Position numbers and translations under genes: made by a program. This document shows positions 61,431 through 64,000 of a stretch of DNA of 64,000 nt, one piece after another (the first letter of the stretch is position 1; each line of letters opens with the position of its first letter). The DNA lies in NCBI RefSeq assembly GCF_029542085.1, contig NZ_CP107036.1, positions 6,386,001 through 6,450,000 on the forward strand, in the 5' to 3' direction. This stretch comes from Sphingobacterium sp. ML3W (GTDB lineage Bacteria > Bacteroidota > Bacteroidia > Sphingobacteriales > Sphingobacteriaceae). Below the pieces are notes generated by a model. That model worked only from the letters and a program-made list of their open reading frames with translations. It ran no database searches and was not told the DNA's origin.

Positions 61431-63263
61431 CTAATTTGTTAACTCACTTTTCTTGCCATCAATGGTGTTGTTTGAAATTTCACTGTGCGTAACACGTTCG
61501 AAGAATACGTTTTTTTTGTTCCAATGGAAAGCTGGATAGGCTTTATTTGTCTTGATTCGATTGCCGCGAAAAACAAGACCGTCAACCGACTTTGCATAAA
61601 GTATGGGCTTATCAAAGGTCTCAAAAAGATTGTCTTCAATGACAATACCGCTATGAAAATACTTCTGTTGATTTTTAAGATCCGGAATTTCAGGATAGAT
61701 CGAGATAATCGCATTGGTAAACTGGAACATATTGGTTAGGGCATTGATAAATGTATTGTGTCTGATCACAATGTCATGACAGCTGCCGGTTTCATACCAG
61801 CCGTTGGCGTCGCCACAGAGCAGGATCGCGGTGCCGGAGGTGTGGTCAAAGAGATTTCTTTCGACAAGGGTTTTTCTAGGCGTGCTGAACAATGCACCAC
61901 GTGCACGATTGTGACGAATGGTATTGCCACTGAAAACCACACGTGGCGTCCAGCTCAGATTTTCAACACCAATAGCTGTTTTCGCTGGGTCGATCGCTGG
62001 ATCAAGAGGCTTTTTAAACGTAATCTTAAATTCACGGATCGGATCATCTGCTTTATCCCGCAAGATGTGAATGGATTGAATCTGGTTTTTCTGATCCCAA
62101 AGTTCCATTGTGCCTGACCGGATAAACTGGACGGTATCGCCGGCATCGCCCCAGTCGAATCCGTAGGATTGGTCGTGCATATAACGGCCGACCAGTGTTT
62201 TATCATCCAGTCGCTTGGTGATTTTGAGGTAAGTACCGTGGATGTTGATCGCGTCGTCCATCATATTTTCATACAGCCCATTTTTGGAGAGGATGACACC
62301 TTTACAACCTGAAAAATGGGTCGCGTCAGCTTGTGCGGTAAAATACCGGGGATCTTGGCCACCGCGCAGTGCCACTTGGAATCTGTCGAGGCTGATATTT
62401 TCGGTGAGCTGAGCCAATAAGCCCATGCCTTCCGCATAATGCACGCTGATATTTTCAAGTCGAATATCTTTTCCTTTATGGACAAAAACACCGGGGCTGG
62501 GACGATGCCACGCACGCATAGCCACGACGGTACCCGGAATAAGCTTTGGATTTTTCCATTGCTCGGCTTGGATAACACCCGGCGAAAGCTCGGTTACTCT
62601 TTTTGTTCCTACCCCAATATCACTGGTATTGTAAACAATGCGTTTGGTTTTTTCCTCAAAGGCGATTCCGGATGTTGGACGCATGGCCCAACCTTCGCCG
62701 GTATTGTAAAATACACTGTCTTTGATTGTATAAGTCACCCAGGGAGCTGTTTTGTAAACGATTGTACCATTGATTGTGTCGTTCTTCAGGATCTGGACCT
62801 GACAGATCTGTGGACGTTCAAAATCAATATGGATATTTTTAAGGGTCAGGTTTTTATTTTCGATCAAGGCAATCGGTAACATCCGACCATGGTAGATGAA
62901 ATCGGAGCCTTGGCCATCGACTGTGAGGTTGTTGCATTGTTCGAATGCGATACCCACTGTCTTGGGATTGTCCTGATCGTGGTTGGAAATATAGTATGTT
63001 CGTGATAATGCGCCCTCGGGATAAAAGTCGTAGCGCCCTTTTCTGAATTTTAAAACAAGAGCCTGTTTTTTATCGGTCTTTCCGAGAATTGTCTGAAGGA
63101 CTTTATTGATTGCTGCGGAGCTGTTGGTCCCGGTATTTGGAAGGATACCATAGTCGGAAAGATAAACGACCTTGGGGACTTGTGAAGCAATGCTGTTCAG
63201 GTAAAAGGATGTTGCCAGTAAAATAATCAGTGTTGATCGGATCCAGCAGGTGGGTATTTTCAT
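61431..63263 (-). CDS. GH110-type alpha-1,3-galactosidase (right-handed beta-helix)
   Basis: A 610-residue secreted beta-helix enzyme. The ATG at 63263 opens a signal peptide (MKIPTCWIRSTLIILLATSF); the longer frame from 63296 is less likely. The sequence matches the Bacteroides alpha-1,3-galactosidase group (GlaA/GlaB, GH110) at ISVHYAEGMGLLAQLTENIS, DATHFSGCKGVILSKNGLYE, MMDDAINIHGTYLKITKRLD and the repeated NTIRHNRARGALFSTPRKTL. GH110 enzymes cut terminal alpha-1,3-linked galactose from blood-group-B-like glycans or sulfated galactans (family knowledge). First gene of the operon with the sulfatase. Confidence 0.82.
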   Translation of the reverse strand: MKIPTCWIRSTLIILLATSFYLNSIASQVPKVVYLSDYGILPNTGTNSSAAINKVLQTILGKTDKKQALVLKFRKGRYDFYPEGALSRTYYISNHDQDNPKTVGIAFEQCNNLTVDGQGSDFIYHGRMLPIALIENKNLTLKNIHIDFERPQICQVQILKNDTINGTIVYKTAPWVTYTIKDSVFYNTGEGWAMRPTSGIAFEEKTKRIVYNTSDIGVGTKRVTELSPGVIQAEQWKNPKLIPGTVVAMRAWHRPSPGVFVHKGKDIRLENISVHYAEGMGLLAQLTENISLDRFQVALRGGQDPRYFTAQADATHFSGCKGVILSKNGLYENMMDDAINIHGTYLKITKRLDDKTLVGRYMHDQSYGFDWGDAGDTVQFIRSGTMELWDQKNQIQSIHILRDKADDPIREFKITFKKPLDPAIDPAKTAIGVENLSWTPRVVFSGNTIRHNRARGALFSTPRKTLVERNLFDHTSGTAILLCGDANGWYETGSCHDIVIRHNTFINALTNMFQFTNAIISIYPEIPDLKNQQKYFHSGIVIEDNLFETFDKPILYAKSVDGLVFRGNRIKTNKAYPAFHWNKKNVFFERVTHSEISNNTIDGKKSELTN

Positions 63264-63431
63264 ATTGATTGTTGGTTTATGTGCTATTGAAGCCAATTGG
63301 ATAATGCTTGCCGAATATAGGTATTATCACTTAACATGCAAATTTTCATCCTGATATTTCATCAAAAAAAACTAACTTTAGGGACGAAACCTTAGTTTTC
63401 CCTTAAACCATTGATCACTTAATTAATTATA

Positions 63432-64000
63432 ATGCTAAATAGGAATCTCAATTTGAAATCTAAAGCAATTTTACGCACAATCTGTTGCTGTACTTTTTTT
63501 TCAATCTTTTTGCTAAAAGGTTTTTCCCAAGCCAAAAGCACGAAAGAATTTGTGGATTATGTCAATCCATACATGGGGAATATCAGCCATCTATTGGTTC
63601 CGACTTACCCGACTGTTCACCTGCCGAACAGTATACTGCGTGTATATCCTGAAAGAGGGGATTTTACTTCGGACCGTTTATATGGTCTTCCGCTTATCGT
63701 AACGAGCCACCGTGGGTCGTCGGCTTTTAATCTGAGCCCAATGTTGCGCTTGCCAAGCCAGTTGAGTCCGGTACAACTGTATAGTTATGATCAGGAAGAG
63801 ATCAAGCCCTATAGTTATTCAGTTGTTTTGGATCAGGAAGATATCAAAGTAGATTATGCACTATCGCATCAGTCGGGTATGTATACCTTTACTTTCCCGA
63901 ATACGTCTACTAAATACTTGCAATTCAATTCACGTGATGGGGAACTGGAATGGGATGGACAGGCGCTTTCGGGAACACAGGAAATTGGCAATGGGACTCG
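63432..64000 (+). CDS. GH92-like glycoside hydrolase, partial (runs off the window)
   Basis: Starting from ATG 63432 the frame stays open for 189 codons to the window end. A signal peptide (about 1-34, ending near GFSQA) precedes KEFVDYVNPYMGNISHLLVP, then TYPTVHLPNSILRVYPERGD and FTSDRLYGLPLIVTSHRG. This N-terminus matches the GH92 N-terminal beta-sandwich type (VNP-x-G start), of a divergent class without the usual FPGA/PFGM text. GH92 are calcium-dependent exo-alpha-mannosidases. The catalytic C-terminal part lies outside the window, so the class is provisional. Divergent from the GH110-type gene with a 168-bp gap that holds a TAACTTTA minus-7-like box (63373-63380). Confidence 0.65.
   Translation, partial: MLNRNLNLKSKAILRTICCCTFFSIFLLKGFSQAKSTKEFVDYVNPYMGNISHLLVPTYPTVHLPNSILRVYPERGDFTSDRLYGLPLIVTSHRGSSAFNLSPMLRLPSQLSPVQLYSYDQEEIKPYSYSVVLDQEDIKVDYALSHQSGMYTFTFPNTSTKYLQFNSRDGELEWDGQALSGTQEIGNGT

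Noticed and set aside
62439..62879. 146-codon frame on the plus strand
   Set aside because: It is a shadow of the GH110-type beta-helix gene on the minus strand.
1..64000. tRNA, rRNA or known riboswitches
   Set aside because: I looked in the intergenic regions for cloverleaf or known riboswitch cores and found none that I could support by eye.

Overview
The window reads as chromosomal DNA of a Bacteroidota member, most likely a Sphingobacterium or close relative (inference). The support is two SusC/SusD nutrient-uptake pairs, a FecI/FecR-type sigma and anti-sigma pair with DUF4974, several TAnnTTTG-type minus-7 boxes, lipobox proteins of the Bacteroidota style and a TPR/coiled-coil/HTH regulator typical of the phylum. 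No rRNA, tRNA, CRISPR array, insertion sequence or prophage was recognised.

Layout. (1) 1-9125, minus strand: an ECF sigma factor, its FecR anti-sigma, a SusC receptor with an STN signalling domain, SusD and a small Ig-like lipoprotein form one uptake module closed by a terminator. A LacI regulator follows, with an operator-like pair at the left edge. (2) 9260-18400: a run of poorly characterised small membrane or secreted proteins (DUF3592-like, leucine-rich repeat, DKNYY) around one TPR-HTH regulator. (3) 18514-24263: a complete HAE1-type RND drug efflux operon (adaptor, pump, outer-membrane channel). (4) 24275-27435: a PepSY-like lipoprotein, a split HipA toxin-antitoxin locus whose promoter carries three operator-like sites 41 bp apart, and DoxX-like and DinB-like genes. 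(5) 27659-35335: a two-component system directly followed by a heavy-metal (CzcCBA/Cus type) RND operon, with helically phased direct repeats in front of the channel gene. (6) 35353-39210, minus strand: an ABC-2 exporter with a NEW3-domain protein, a small hypothetical protein and an Hsp20 chaperone. (7) 39640-45815: hypothetical secreted or membrane proteins, a degraded thioredoxin-fold remnant, a DUF4468 protein, and a Fic-fold protein with a Gln in place of the catalytic His behind an array of six operator half-sites. (8) 45929-64000: an AraC/SDR pair, then a glycan-use region with a second SusC/SusD pair, GH29 fucosidase, GH110-type alpha-1,3-galactosidase, sulfatase and the start of a GH92-like hydrolase, with a two-component system, Crp-like and AraC-like regulators and an MBL-fold hydrolase in between.

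How the parts work together. The second SusC/SusD pair and the four carbohydrate-active enzymes look like a polysaccharide utilisation locus aimed at a fucose- and alpha-galactose-capped, possibly sulfated glycan (inference from family activities). The histidine kinase at 54828 shares its promoter region with the fucosidase, and an 11-bp-periodic box lies between them, so its partner regulator may control both. The most interesting sequence signals are regulatory: the 41-bp-phased hip operators, the half-site array ahead of the degenerate Fic gene (its two palindromes also 41 bp apart), and the two sets of 10-11 bp phased TAAY repeats next to two-component systems.
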